17,537 bases of DNA from the NCBI GenBank assembly GCA_041481445.1, contig JBGPBV010000140.1, positions 1 through 17,537 on the forward strand, in the 5' to 3' direction. Shown here piece after piece: positions 1-7,111 of this stretch (position 1 is its first letter; each line of letters opens with the position of its first letter). This stretch comes from AA29 sp041481445. Its GTDB lineage: Bacteria > Acidobacteriota > Vicinamibacteria > Fen-336. The notes beneath the pieces were generated by a model. That model was not told where the DNA came from and ran no database searches. It saw nothing but the letters and a program-made list of their open reading frames with translations. The position numbers and the translations under genes were made by a program.

Positions 1-3000
1 ATAGGCGGCCGGGCTGAAGAAGTGATCGCGCGAGCCGCCCGACTGCGGATCGCCGACCTGGTCCGGCCGCCAGCAGTCGCCGAAGCAGTTGCCCACGCCG
101 TCGAGGGGGTGCGCGGTGTTCCAGGGGCTCGTGGTGTAGTACCCGGTGAACCACGGCGTCAGGTTGTTGCCGCTGCGGGCCTGGAAGATGCTCGAGACCG
201 TCCAGCCCCCGAACAGCGCGTTGGCCCAGCCCGGCATGTTGGCGCCGTGCCTGCGGTTGCGGCCGACGGGGACGTCCCAGGTGGCGTTGGCCACCACGCG
301 GTGCTTCACCACGTTGGGATCGGGACCGCGGTCCATCTCGATGTCGAACGAGTTGTACTGGATGACGCCGAGGCTGCTGTTGCCGGAGTCGGGCGCGTTG
401 CCGTCCGAGTGGGCGAGGGTGTAGGCGGCGTTGAGGGCGAAGCCGCCCCTCCAGCGCCGCTGCAGCTCGATCTGTCCGGCATGGAGCTGGCCGCTCCCGA
501 GGTTGTAGGTGAGGTTCGTGAAGGTGTTGACGATCGGGTAGAGGGGCAGGCGCGCGAGGTCGTCCGGGTTGTCCGGGTCGAAGGACCGGGTGCTCGCGGG
601 CAGGTTGTTCTCGAACCGGTTGACGAGCAGGTGCCGCATCGTGGAGCCGATGTAGCTCAGGCGCAGGCCGACGTTGCCGGGCAGCGAGTGCTCGAGGGTG
701 AGGTTGTATTGGTAGACGTCGGGGCTCTTGATGTTGGGATCCACGCCCTCGCTCGCGTAGTCCTGCGGGTCGAGGCGGATGTTGCCGGTCGTGAACCCGT
801 GGGCGAGGGTGTTGCCGCGCCGGGTGATGCCGTACCGGAACTCGTTGGTGGCCAGCAGGTCGCGCACGCCCTGGACGGCGACGGTCGGATGGAAGATGCC
901 GAACCCGCCCCGCAGCACCGTGCGGTCGCTGCCGCCGATGCGGTAGGCGAAGCCCAGGCGCGGGCTGAAGTTGTTCTTGTCGGTGTTGATGAGCCCGTCG
1001 CCCACGCCGATCTGGTCCGCGGTCTTGATGCGGTTGAGCGCGATCACCGCGGGGGGCAGCAGGGCGGCGATCTGCGCGTTGGGCACCACCCAGTACCCTC
1101 CGGTGGAATCGACGACGAAGTTCGCGAGCTGGTTGTTCTTCTCCTTCCACACGCCGACGATCTCGTAGCGCAGCCCGGCGTACACCGTGAGGTCGCGGCT
1201 GGCCTTCCAGTCGTCCTGGACGTAGACGGCGAAGTCGTCCGAGTGGCCGTCCATCGGGCCTCGGTTCGCCACCTGGTCCACGGTCTGGAAGGGAAGCCCG
1301 AGCAGGAAATCGCTGAAGGCGTTGCCGCTGTTCACGCCCGTGAACGTGTAGCGGCCCCCGAAGTTCACGCCCGTCCCGAAGCCGTCGCGGGCCAGGTTGC
1401 GGTTCCAGAGCGCTCCCGCCTTGACCGAATGGCCGCCCATGATCCAGGAGAAGTTGTCGGCGACGGAGAAGGAGTTCTGGGTGGTCGTCCGGTCGACGGC
1501 GCGCCCCTGGTCCGCGATGTTGCCGGGACGGTTGCTGCTCGTGGTGAACTGGATGTTGGGGAAGCCGCGGCGGTCGGCGGGCATGTTCGGCGGCAGCTCC
1601 AGCCCGAACTGCTGGGTGAGCTGGGCGTTGTTGAACGTGCTCTGGCGCGCGACGTTGTCGTAGTTGTAGCCGATGCGGAGCTCGTTCACGCGCGTGCTCG
1701 ACATGATTCGCGTCCAGCCCGCGACCGCCGACGCCGTGTTGAGGTTGCGGTCGAGGATCGGGAGGTTGGTGAGGGCGTTGCCACCCTCGAACGTGATCGC
1801 GTTCGGAGTGTAGTGCTGGTAGCTGCCGCGCAGGAAGATCGAATCCTTGCCGCTGGCCTCGTGGTCGATGCGCAGGTCGGCGCGCTGCCGGTTGCGGGTC
1901 TCCGGGACGAACTGCTGGTAGATGCCGTAGCCGTTGCTCTGCGTGCCCCGGTTCGGCAGCGGCCAGAAGAAGTTCATGATGCTCGTGGCCTGGGGAGTGA
2001 TGCGGTTGGCCGGGATGATCTTGCCCGGGAAGGGCTGGCCGGTGAGCGGATCGCGCGGGATGATCGCGGTCGCGCTGAAGTCCCCGTTGCGCATGGCCGC
2101 GGTGGGCACCACCGCGCGGGCGCCGCCGAAGATGGCCTTCTCGTTGGAGCCCTCGTAGTTCGCGTAGAAGAACGTCTTGCCGGTCTTGATGGGACCGCCG
2201 ATGCTCGCGCCCCAGCGGTGCTGGTGCGTGTCCGAGTTGGGGTCGCTGCGCAGGCCGGCCAGCTCGTCGTCGCTCAGCCCCAGCTTCTGGTTGTAGGTGA
2301 GGGCGTTCAGGCCGTTCGAGTTGAAGTCGTAGAACCCGGTCCCCCGGTAGGCGCTGCCGCCGCGCTTGGTGGTCACGAGCACGCCGGCCAGGCCGCCGTA
2401 TTCCGCGCTGTAGGAGTTGGAGAGGACCTGGACCTCCGAGATCGCGTCCAGGCCGGGGGCGGAGTTGCCGACCGTCCCGAAGATCGCGTTGGTCGAGGCC
2501 TGGCCGTCCTGGATGTAGGAGACGCCGTAGGTGCGCCCGCCGAGGAACTGGATGTCGTCGGAGCCGCCGAGGACGTTCGGGTTCAGGAGCAGGAACGACT
2601 GGATGTCGCGGCTGCTGCGCGGCAGGTCGTGGAGCTGCTGCTCGTCGAGCCCGCGCGAGATCGCGCCGCTGTCGAGGGTGATGTTGTTCAGGGCCTCCGC
2701 CGTCACCGTGACCGACTCGTTGCGGGAGCCCAGCTCCAGCTTCACGTCCACGAGCGCGGTCCCGGCCGCGCGCAGGACGATCCCCGTCTTCTCGGACTTC
2801 TTGAAGTTGGGCGTGGTCACCTCGACGCGATAGGTGCCCGGCCGCAGGTTCGCGGCCTCGTAGCGTCCCTGCGCATCCGTCGACCCCGCGCGCGGGACGC
2901 CCGTGCTCTCGTCGACGATGAGGATGGCGGCGTCCCCGACGGGCGCGCCCTGTGGATCCACCACCGTCCCGCGGATGGTGCCCAGGAAGGACTGCGCTCG

Positions 3001-3060
3001 TGTGGTGGACGCCAGGCCGAGCGTGGCCAGGAGCAGGACCAGAATGGCCCGAGTTCGCAT
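1..3060 (-). CDS. TonB-dependent receptor, Oar-like, with N-terminal carboxypeptidase-regulatory domain (C-terminus beyond window)
   Basis: Outer-membrane receptor, probably for TonB-driven uptake of a large substrate such as a glycan fragment. The frame is open from the ATG at 3060 to base 1, giving 1020 residues without a stop, so the end of the barrel lies outside. Residues 1-22 form a signal peptide (MRTRAILVLLLATLGLAS, then RAQ). Residues about 25-110 are a carboxypeptidase-D regulatory fold (GTIRGTVVDPQGAPV, then TDAQGRYEAANLRPGTYRVEV). Residues about 120-235 are the plug (QSFLLLNPNVLGG, SYIQDGQAST, VQVLSNSYSAEYG, VLVTTKRGGS). The rest is an aromatic- and Asn-rich beta-barrel (DFAVYVQDDWKASRDLTVYAGLRYE). 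This layout is typical of the very large receptors of Acidobacteriota. No TonB box could be identified. An AGGAGG at 3066-3071, five bases from the ATG, supports the start. Substrate is unknown; sugar uptake is inferred from the neighbours only. Confidence 0.93.
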   Translation of the reverse strand, partial: MRTRAILVLLLATLGLASTTRAQSFLGTIRGTVVDPQGAPVGDAAILIVDESTGVPRAGSTDAQGRYEAANLRPGTYRVEVTTPNFKKSEKTGIVLRAAGTALVDVKLELGSRNESVTVTAEALNNITLDSGAISRGLDEQQLHDLPRSSRDIQSFLLLNPNVLGGSDDIQFLGGRTYGVSYIQDGQASTNAIFGTVGNSAPGLDAISEVQVLSNSYSAEYGGLAGVLVTTKRGGSAYRGTGFYDFNSNGLNALTYNQKLGLSDDELAGLRSDPNSDTHQHRWGASIGGPIKTGKTFFYANYEGSNEKAIFGGARAVVPTAAMRNGDFSATAIIPRDPLTGQPFPGKIIPANRITPQATSIMNFFWPLPNRGTQSNGYGIYQQFVPETRNRQRADLRIDHEASGKDSIFLRGSYQHYTPNAITFEGGNALTNLPILDRNLNTASAVAGWTRIMSSTRVNELRIGYNYDNVARQSTFNNAQLTQQFGLELPPNMPADRRGFPNIQFTTSSNRPGNIADQGRAVDRTTTQNSFSVADNFSWIMGGHSVKAGALWNRNLARDGFGTGVNFGGRYTFTGVNSGNAFSDFLLGLPFQTVDQVANRGPMDGHSDDFAVYVQDDWKASRDLTVYAGLRYEIVGVWKEKNNQLANFVVDSTGGYWVVPNAQIAALLPPAVIALNRIKTADQIGVGDGLINTDKNNFSPRLGFAYRIGGSDRTVLRGGFGIFHPTVAVQGVRDLLATNEFRYGITRRGNTLAHGFTTGNIRLDPQDYASEGVDPNIKSPDVYQYNLTLEHSLPGNVGLRLSYIGSTMRHLLVNRFENNLPASTRSFDPDNPDDLARLPLYPIVNTFTNLTYNLGSGQLHAGQIELQRRWRGGFALNAAYTLAHSDGNAPDSGNSSLGVIQYNSFDIEMDRGPDPNVVKHRVVANATWDVPVGRNRRHGANMPGWANALFGGWTVSSIFQARSGNNLTPWFTGYYTTSPWNTAHPLDGVGNCFGDCWRPDQVGDPQSGGSRDHFFSPAAY

Positions 3061-3065
3061 CTTCT

Positions 3066-3071
3066 CCTCCT
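3066..3071 (-). promoter_or_regulatory. Ribosome binding site of the TonB-dependent receptor
   Basis: Perfect AGGAGG on the minus strand, five bases upstream of the ATG at 3060. It fixes the start and implies strong translation. Confidence 0.75.
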
Positions 3072-3100
3072 CGCGTTCCGGACCGATCAACGATGAGCGG

Positions 3101-3116
3101 GCTCGGGGCGCCGAGC
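3101..3116 (-). other. Short hairpin in the receptor 5' leader
   Basis: A perfect 6-bp stem with a 4-base loop (minus strand GCTCGG-CGCC-CCGAGC), about 40 bases upstream of the receptor start. No U-tract follows, so it does not look like an intrinsic terminator. It could be leader mRNA structure, or chance in GC-rich DNA. Confidence 0.35.
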
Positions 3117-3137
3117 GGCGGCCGTGCCCGATGCTCA

Positions 3138-3153
3138 ATCGTAAGTAAACGAT
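3138..3153. promoter_or_regulatory. Candidate operator: inverted repeat ATCGT-N6-ACGAT
   Basis: The arms ATCGT (3138-3142) and ACGAT (3149-3153) are perfect inverted copies around a 6-base AT-rich spacer. The site lies just downstream of the predicted receptor transcription start. AACGAT occurs again in the same orientation at 3089-3094 and at 3195-3200, the last abutting the -35 box. Position and symmetry suggest a repressor site; the regulator is unknown. Confidence 0.4.
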
Positions 3154-3167
3154 AGCTGTTGACGCTT

Positions 3168-3195
3168 TCTATACCTTTCTCTTTAGACGTGTCAA
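3168..3195 (-). promoter_or_regulatory. Sigma70-type promoter for the TonB-dependent receptor
   Basis: On the minus strand a perfect -35 TTGACA (3190-3195) is followed by a 16-bp spacer and a -10-like TATAGA (3168-3173). Transcription would start near 3161, leaving a leader of about 100 bases. The AT-rich stretch stands out sharply from the surrounding GC-rich DNA. It is the best promoter in the window. Confidence 0.65.
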
Positions 3196-3220
3196 ACGAT
3201 TTCTTGCCTGCCGCAACCCC

Positions 3221-3249
3221 TTGAGGGGAAGGCGGGGCTTTTGTACGCT
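3221..3249 (+). promoter_or_regulatory. Putative promoter for the sulfatase-like/TPR lipoprotein
   Basis: TTGAGG (3221-3226), a 17-bp spacer and TACGCT (3244-3249) form a plausible sigma70 element. Transcription would start near 3256, only about nine bases before the ATG at 3265, so the leader would be very short. An alternative -35 (TTGACG, 3159-3164) has only a poor -10 (TTTAGA, 3182-3187). Both are weak matches. Confidence 0.35.
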
Positions 3250-3264
3250 TTCGGAACGGTTCGG

Positions 3265-5463
3265 ATGAGACCTTCCGCCGCCCTCCTGCCGCTCGGCCTC
3301 TTCCTTGCGTCGTGCCGCGGGAGCGCGCCTGCCGCGAGCCCGGCCGGAGGGCCTCGCCGCAGCGTCCTTCTCGTCACCATCGACACGCTCCGCGCGGACC
3401 ATGTCGGGTGCTACGGCCGCGCGGAGGCCGCCACTCCCACCCTGGACGGGCTGGCCGCGCGCGGCGCGCGCTTCCCGACCGCGATCGCACACGCTCCCCT
3501 GACGGGGCCCTCGCACGCCTGTCTCCTGACCGGCCTGACGCCGCTCGGCCATGGGTTCCGCGACAACGGCGGGTTCGCGCTGCCCCGGTCGGTCACCACG
3601 GCGGCGGAGGACTTCCGCGCCGCCGGCTATCGCACGGCCGCGTTCGTCTCCGGGTTTCCGCTCGACCGCCGGTTCGGCTTCGACCGCGGCTTCGATACCT
3701 ACGACGACCACCTTCCACGCGGGAGCGACCGGCGGCGCACTCCCTATGTCGAGCGCTTCGCGGACGCGACCACGGACGCCGTCCTGCGCTGGCTGCTCTC
3801 GCCGCCGCCTTCGGCGGGGGCGCCCTTCTTCCTGTGGATCCACTACTACGACCCGCACGCGCCCTACGAGCCGCGCGGGGAGATGGCGGAGCGATTCCGC
3901 GCCCTGCCCTACGACGGCGAGATCGCGTTCGTGGACGCCCAGCTCGCGCGGGTGCTCCACGCGCTGGAGGACCAGGGGCGCGCCGCGAGCACGCTCGTCC
4001 TCGTCACCGGGGACCACGGCGAGAGCCTGGGCGAGCACGGCGAGGCCACGCACGGCCTGTTCGTGTACGACGCCACGCTGAAGGTGCCCTGGATCATGGC
4101 CGGCCCCGGCATCGCCAAGGGCCGCGTCCCCGCCACCGTCGCCCGCGGGATCGACGTGCTGCCCACGCTTCTCGATTACGCGGGGCTCCCTCTCCGGCCG
4201 GCCCTCGAGGGCCGGTCGTTGCGGCCGGCGCTGGAGGGCCGCGACATGAGCGACGCCCCCGCCTATGCGGAGACGCTCTACCCCGAGCGCGAGTTCGGCT
4301 GGGCGCCGCTCCACGCCCTGCGGACGTCGCGGCTCAAGCTCATCGACGCCCCGCGGCCCGAGCTGTACGACCTCGTGGCCGACGCCAAGGAGACCGTCGA
4401 TCGCTCGCGCCAGGATCCGACCGCGGCCGCGGAGCTCGGAGGCAAGCTGCAGGCCGCGCTCTCCCGGCCCGCCCCGGCGGCGGCGGCCGAGGTCGACGGC
4501 GAGACCGCCGAGCGGCTGGGGGCCCTCGGGTATCTCGGCGGCGGCCGCGCCCAGCCCCGGGGCGGCGGCGCCCTCCGCGATCCGAAGGACGGTGTGAAGC
4601 TGCTGCCCCGCATCAACCACGGGATGTCGGCCGCTCGCACCGATCCCGCCGCCGCCATCCGCGACATGACCTCCGTGCTGGCCGAGGATCCCGGGCTCCT
4701 CATGGCCCGCCGCACGCTCGCCGTCGCCTACGAGGCCGCCGGCCGCCACGACCAGGCCATCGAGACCCTGCGCGGCCTGGAGAAGGAGGGCCAGCTCTCG
4801 GTCGAGGATGCCATCGTCCTCGGCGACAACCTGCGCTTCGCCGGCCGCCTGCCGGAGGCGGTGGAGGTGCTGCAGAAGGTCGCCCGCGAGAACCCGAGGT
4901 TCCCCCAGCCCTGGCTCTCGCTGGCCGAGGTCTACGTGAAGCAGGGCCACGACGCGGAGGCGGCCGCCGCCTACGAGCACGTCCTCGGCCTCGTCCCCGA
5001 CCACATCGAGGCCCTGCGCGGCCTCGGGGACCTCGCGCTCCTGGCCGGCCGCGGGGAGGCGGCGGCCGCGCGCTACGGACGGATCCTCGAGATCGATCCC
5101 GGCGACGCGGGCGCGATGACGAAGACGGGCGTGCTGCGCATGCGTGCGGGCCGGACGGAGGAGGCGATCGCGCTCTTCCGCAAGGCGGTCGACCGCGAGC
5201 CCACGAGCGGCGAGGCCCTCCTCTATCTGGCGGGCGCGCTCGCCTCCACCGGCCGCCCCGCGGAGGCGCTGCCCTACTTCGAGCGGACCCTGGCCGTGGG
5301 GCCGCGGTCGAGCATGGCCCTCAACGGCCTGGGCCTGACGCGGTTGTCGCTGGGCGATCGGGCGGGAGCGGCGGCGGCGTTGAGCGAGTCGCTTCGGCTC
5401 GACCCCAACCAGCCCGACGTGGCGCGCACGCTGGCCGAGATCTCGGGACGGCGGGGCGGCTGA
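3265..5463 (+). CDS. Sulfatase-like (alkaline phosphatase superfamily) lipoprotein with C-terminal TPR repeats
   Basis: 732 residues, periplasm-facing and lipid-anchored: the signal peptide ends in a perfect lipobox LASC with Cys17. Residues about 32-420 are a sulfatase/phosphodiesterase domain, with metal-site motifs SVLLVTIDTLRADH (D40) and VTGDHGE (D250, H251; H263 nearby). The usual C/S-x-P-S-R formylglycine motif reads T80-G-P-S-H, so the nucleophile would be Thr, as in phosphoethanolamine transferases and nucleotide pyrophosphatases, rather than formylglycine. It may therefore cleave or transfer a phospho group rather than a sulfate. Residues about 465-725 hold roughly seven TPR units (for example AEVYVKQGHDAEAAAAYEHV), suggesting protein binding. 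The ATG at 3265 is preferred over an in-frame TTG at 3241 because it directly begins the signal peptide. It converges on the acetyltransferase gene with a 5-bp gap. Substrate is unknown. Confidence 0.9.
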   Translation: MRPSAALLPLGLFLASCRGSAPAASPAGGPRRSVLLVTIDTLRADHVGCYGRAEAATPTLDGLAARGARFPTAIAHAPLTGPSHACLLTGLTPLGHGFRDNGGFALPRSVTTAAEDFRAAGYRTAAFVSGFPLDRRFGFDRGFDTYDDHLPRGSDRRRTPYVERFADATTDAVLRWLLSPPPSAGAPFFLWIHYYDPHAPYEPRGEMAERFRALPYDGEIAFVDAQLARVLHALEDQGRAASTLVLVTGDHGESLGEHGEATHGLFVYDATLKVPWIMAGPGIAKGRVPATVARGIDVLPTLLDYAGLPLRPALEGRSLRPALEGRDMSDAPAYAETLYPEREFGWAPLHALRTSRLKLIDAPRPELYDLVADAKETVDRSRQDPTAAAELGGKLQAALSRPAPAAAAEVDGETAERLGALGYLGGGRAQPRGGGALRDPKDGVKLLPRINHGMSAARTDPAAAIRDMTSVLAEDPGLLMARRTLAVAYEAAGRHDQAIETLRGLEKEGQLSVEDAIVLGDNLRFAGRLPEAVEVLQKVARENPRFPQPWLSLAEVYVKQGHDAEAAAAYEHVLGLVPDHIEALRGLGDLALLAGRGEAAAARYGRILEIDPGDAGAMTKTGVLRMRAGRTEEAIALFRKAVDREPTSGEALLYLAGALASTGRPAEALPYFERTLAVGPRSSMALNGLGLTRLSLGDRAGAAAALSESLRLDPNQPDVARTLAEISGRRGG

Positions 5464-5468
5464 GCGGC

Positions 5469-6359
5469 CTACCCGAACTCCGGCCCGAGGATCGCGAGCT
5501 GCCAGCCCGCCCGCGGGGCCGCCGGGGGCGCGCCGCGGTACATCCGCGTGAGCGGACGCTCCTCCTCGAAGCCGAGCGCGCGCAGGACGTCGCGCCAGTC
5601 CTCGCGGGCGTCGAAAGCGTCCACGACCACGCGCGACGTGGCCACGCCGTCCAGCGCCGCGCGCAGGAGGTCGCGGCCGCGTTCGACGGTCGGCGCCACG
5701 ATCGGACCGACCTGGAACGAGTGATCGCCTGGCCGGCCGAAGCAGTACGCGGCCGGGTCCTCGCCAACGCCAACGCCGTCGATGACCCAGGCCGATCCCG
5801 GTGCCCTCGCGCGCATCCAACCGAGGAGCTCACCACGATCCGCGCCGAAGACCGTCCGGTCGAGCGCGGCCACGCGCGGCACGTCCGCCTCCGTCATGCC
5901 GCGGATCGAAGCGCCTCCCGACGGCCCTGCCGGCGCCGCCGCCACCGTCCCCGGCGCGCGGAACAGCCGTCGCCAGCCGCCGTGCTCGGCGAACCCGAGC
6001 GCGGCATAGACGGGCCGGCCGGCCGGAGTGGCGTCGAGGCCCACGCTCTCGAGCCCCCGCACCCGATCCAGCACGGCCTGGGTGAGGCCGGCCCCGAGGC
6101 CCAGGCCGCGGTACGCGGGGTCCACCAGGATCATGCAGACCCACGCCAGCGCGTCGCCGTAGCACGCGGCGCCGCCCGTGCCCACCACGCGGTCCTCGAC
6201 GATGGCGGCCACGAACCGACCGGGGTTTCGCTCGAGGAGGAACCGCCAGTCCTCCTCCCGCTGGTTCCAGTGGGCGAGACGGCTCAGCCGCCAGGCGCCG
6301 GTCACGTCTTCGGGGCGCAGGTCGCGGAGCCGGGCGGTCGGCTGCGCGCGCCGGCTCAA
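5469..6359 (-). CDS. Two-domain GNAT acetyltransferase (YitH-like C-terminal domain)
   Basis: 296 residues, cytoplasmic. The N-terminal GNAT domain (about 10-135) shows the acetyl-CoA motif A, VCMILVDPAYRGLGLGAGL (residues 74-92, with R-G-L-G-L-G). The second half (about 150-280) resembles the YitH-type acetyltransferase domain (FGADRGELLGWMRARAPGSA, then GRPGDHSFQVGPIVA). The substrate is unknown; a small amine or amino sugar is conceivable given the neighbours, but this is inference. The start is taken as the TTG at 6359, whose bases overlap the TGA of the upstream CBM9-like gene (TTGA). That implies translational coupling; no clear Shine-Dalgarno and no better start is seen. It is the last gene of the minus-strand operon. 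Confidence 0.82.
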   Translation of the reverse strand: MSRRAQPTARLRDLRPEDVTGAWRLSRLAHWNQREEDWRFLLERNPGRFVAAIVEDRVVGTGGAACYGDALAWVCMILVDPAYRGLGLGAGLTQAVLDRVRGLESVGLDATPAGRPVYAALGFAEHGGWRRLFRAPGTVAAAPAGPSGGASIRGMTEADVPRVAALDRTVFGADRGELLGWMRARAPGSAWVIDGVGVGEDPAAYCFGRPGDHSFQVGPIVAPTVERGRDLLRAALDGVATSRVVVDAFDAREDWRDVLRALGFEEERPLTRMYRGAPPAAPRAGWQLAILGPEFG

Positions 6360-7111
6360 GGTCGTGCGGCCGCGGGCACGGGGGCCGCGAACACGAAGTC
6401 GCGGAAAGCGGCCGGCACGTGGAAGCTGGGCTGGCCGGTCGGCGACCAGGCGGCCTCGATCGCGCCCTGCTCGGGATGGGCCGGGCCGCCGGGCCGCTCG
6501 ATGCGGAAGAGGTTGAAGCGCCACCGGTCGCCGGCGCGCGGAGGGAGCGCCACGCCCGTCGCGGAAGGGAGCGCGCGGAGGCCCGCGAACGGCAGCCGGG
6601 CGAGGGTCGTCCATCCCGTCACACCGGCCCCGGTGTCGTGGAAGGGCACGACTCGCGTCTCGAGCCCGGCGAGGTTCCACCCGAGATCGAGCTTCTTGTC
6701 CGGCGAGGGCTGGATCATGAGGACGTCGCACACGACGTTCGCGGGACTCACCTCGAGCTCGTAGTAGTCACGGCCGGTGCGGGCGAGGTCGAGGAAGACC
6801 TCGACGACCTCCTCCTCCCACAGGTGCTCGTCGCGCCTGGTCATGGTGTGCCAGGGCGACGGGTCGCGGGCGTCGAAGCGCAGGAAGAGGGCGTCGGGCG
6901 TCCAGAGCGCGCGGAAGGTCGTGTCGTAGCCCCGCGGACCCCACTGGACGGTAGAGGCCGCGCGCCAGGCGTCGTCCTTCCCGTCGAGGAGCCCCGCGCT
7001 CTCCGTGACCGCGGCCACCACGTACTCTCGGGGAGCGTCGGCGGCGGCCGCCCTGCCCGCGACCAGGGAGGCGAGGCCGGCCGCGGCCAGGCCCGCCCGG
7101 CGGCGCCTCAT
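6356..7111 (-). CDS. Secreted carbohydrate-binding (CBM9-like) domain protein
   Basis: 251 residues. Residues 1-24 are a signal peptide (MRRRRAGLAAAGLASLVAG, then RAAAA). The mature part fits the CBM9-like beta-sandwich family: DGKDDAWRAASTVQW, then RALWTPDALFLRFDARDPSPW, VVEVFLDLARTGRDYYELEVSP, WTTLARLPFAGL and DRWRFNLFRIER. Such single-domain proteins bind or process sugars in the periplasm; no catalytic residues can be assigned. The start ATG overlaps the upstream amidohydrolase stop (ATGA), and the stop overlaps the next start, so it is locked into a co-translated operon. Its context suggests handling the same carbohydrate as the rest of the locus. Confidence 0.82.
   Translation of the reverse strand: MRRRRAGLAAAGLASLVAGRAAAADAPREYVVAAVTESAGLLDGKDDAWRAASTVQWGPRGYDTTFRALWTPDALFLRFDARDPSPWHTMTRRDEHLWEEEVVEVFLDLARTGRDYYELEVSPANVVCDVLMIQPSPDKKLDLGWNLAGLETRVVPFHDTGAGVTGWTTLARLPFAGLRALPSATGVALPPRAGDRWRFNLFRIERPGGPAHPEQGAIEAAWSPTGQPSFHVPAAFRDFVFAAPVPAAARP

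Noticed and set aside
22..3096. A 1024-codon open frame on the plus strand opposite the receptor gene
   Set aside because: It is the complement of a clear TonB-dependent receptor. Its translation is low-complexity Val/Gly/Ala/Arg-rich, as expected from antisense of GC-rich codons.
3101..3116. The GC-rich hairpin as an intrinsic terminator
   Set aside because: No T-tract follows on either strand, and it lies inside the receptor leader where termination at a gene end is not expected.
6360..6731. An N-terminal extension of the GNAT protein in the same open frame
   Set aside because: It lies over the CBM9-like gene in another frame, and the extra residues are Arg-rich and unlike the family. The TTG overlapping the upstream stop is the better start.
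3312..6764. A 1150-codon plus-strand open frame spanning the lipoprotein and acetyltransferase genes
   Set aside because: Arg/Pro/Gly-rich translation with no domain. It runs across two convergent real genes and is a GC-rich shadow.
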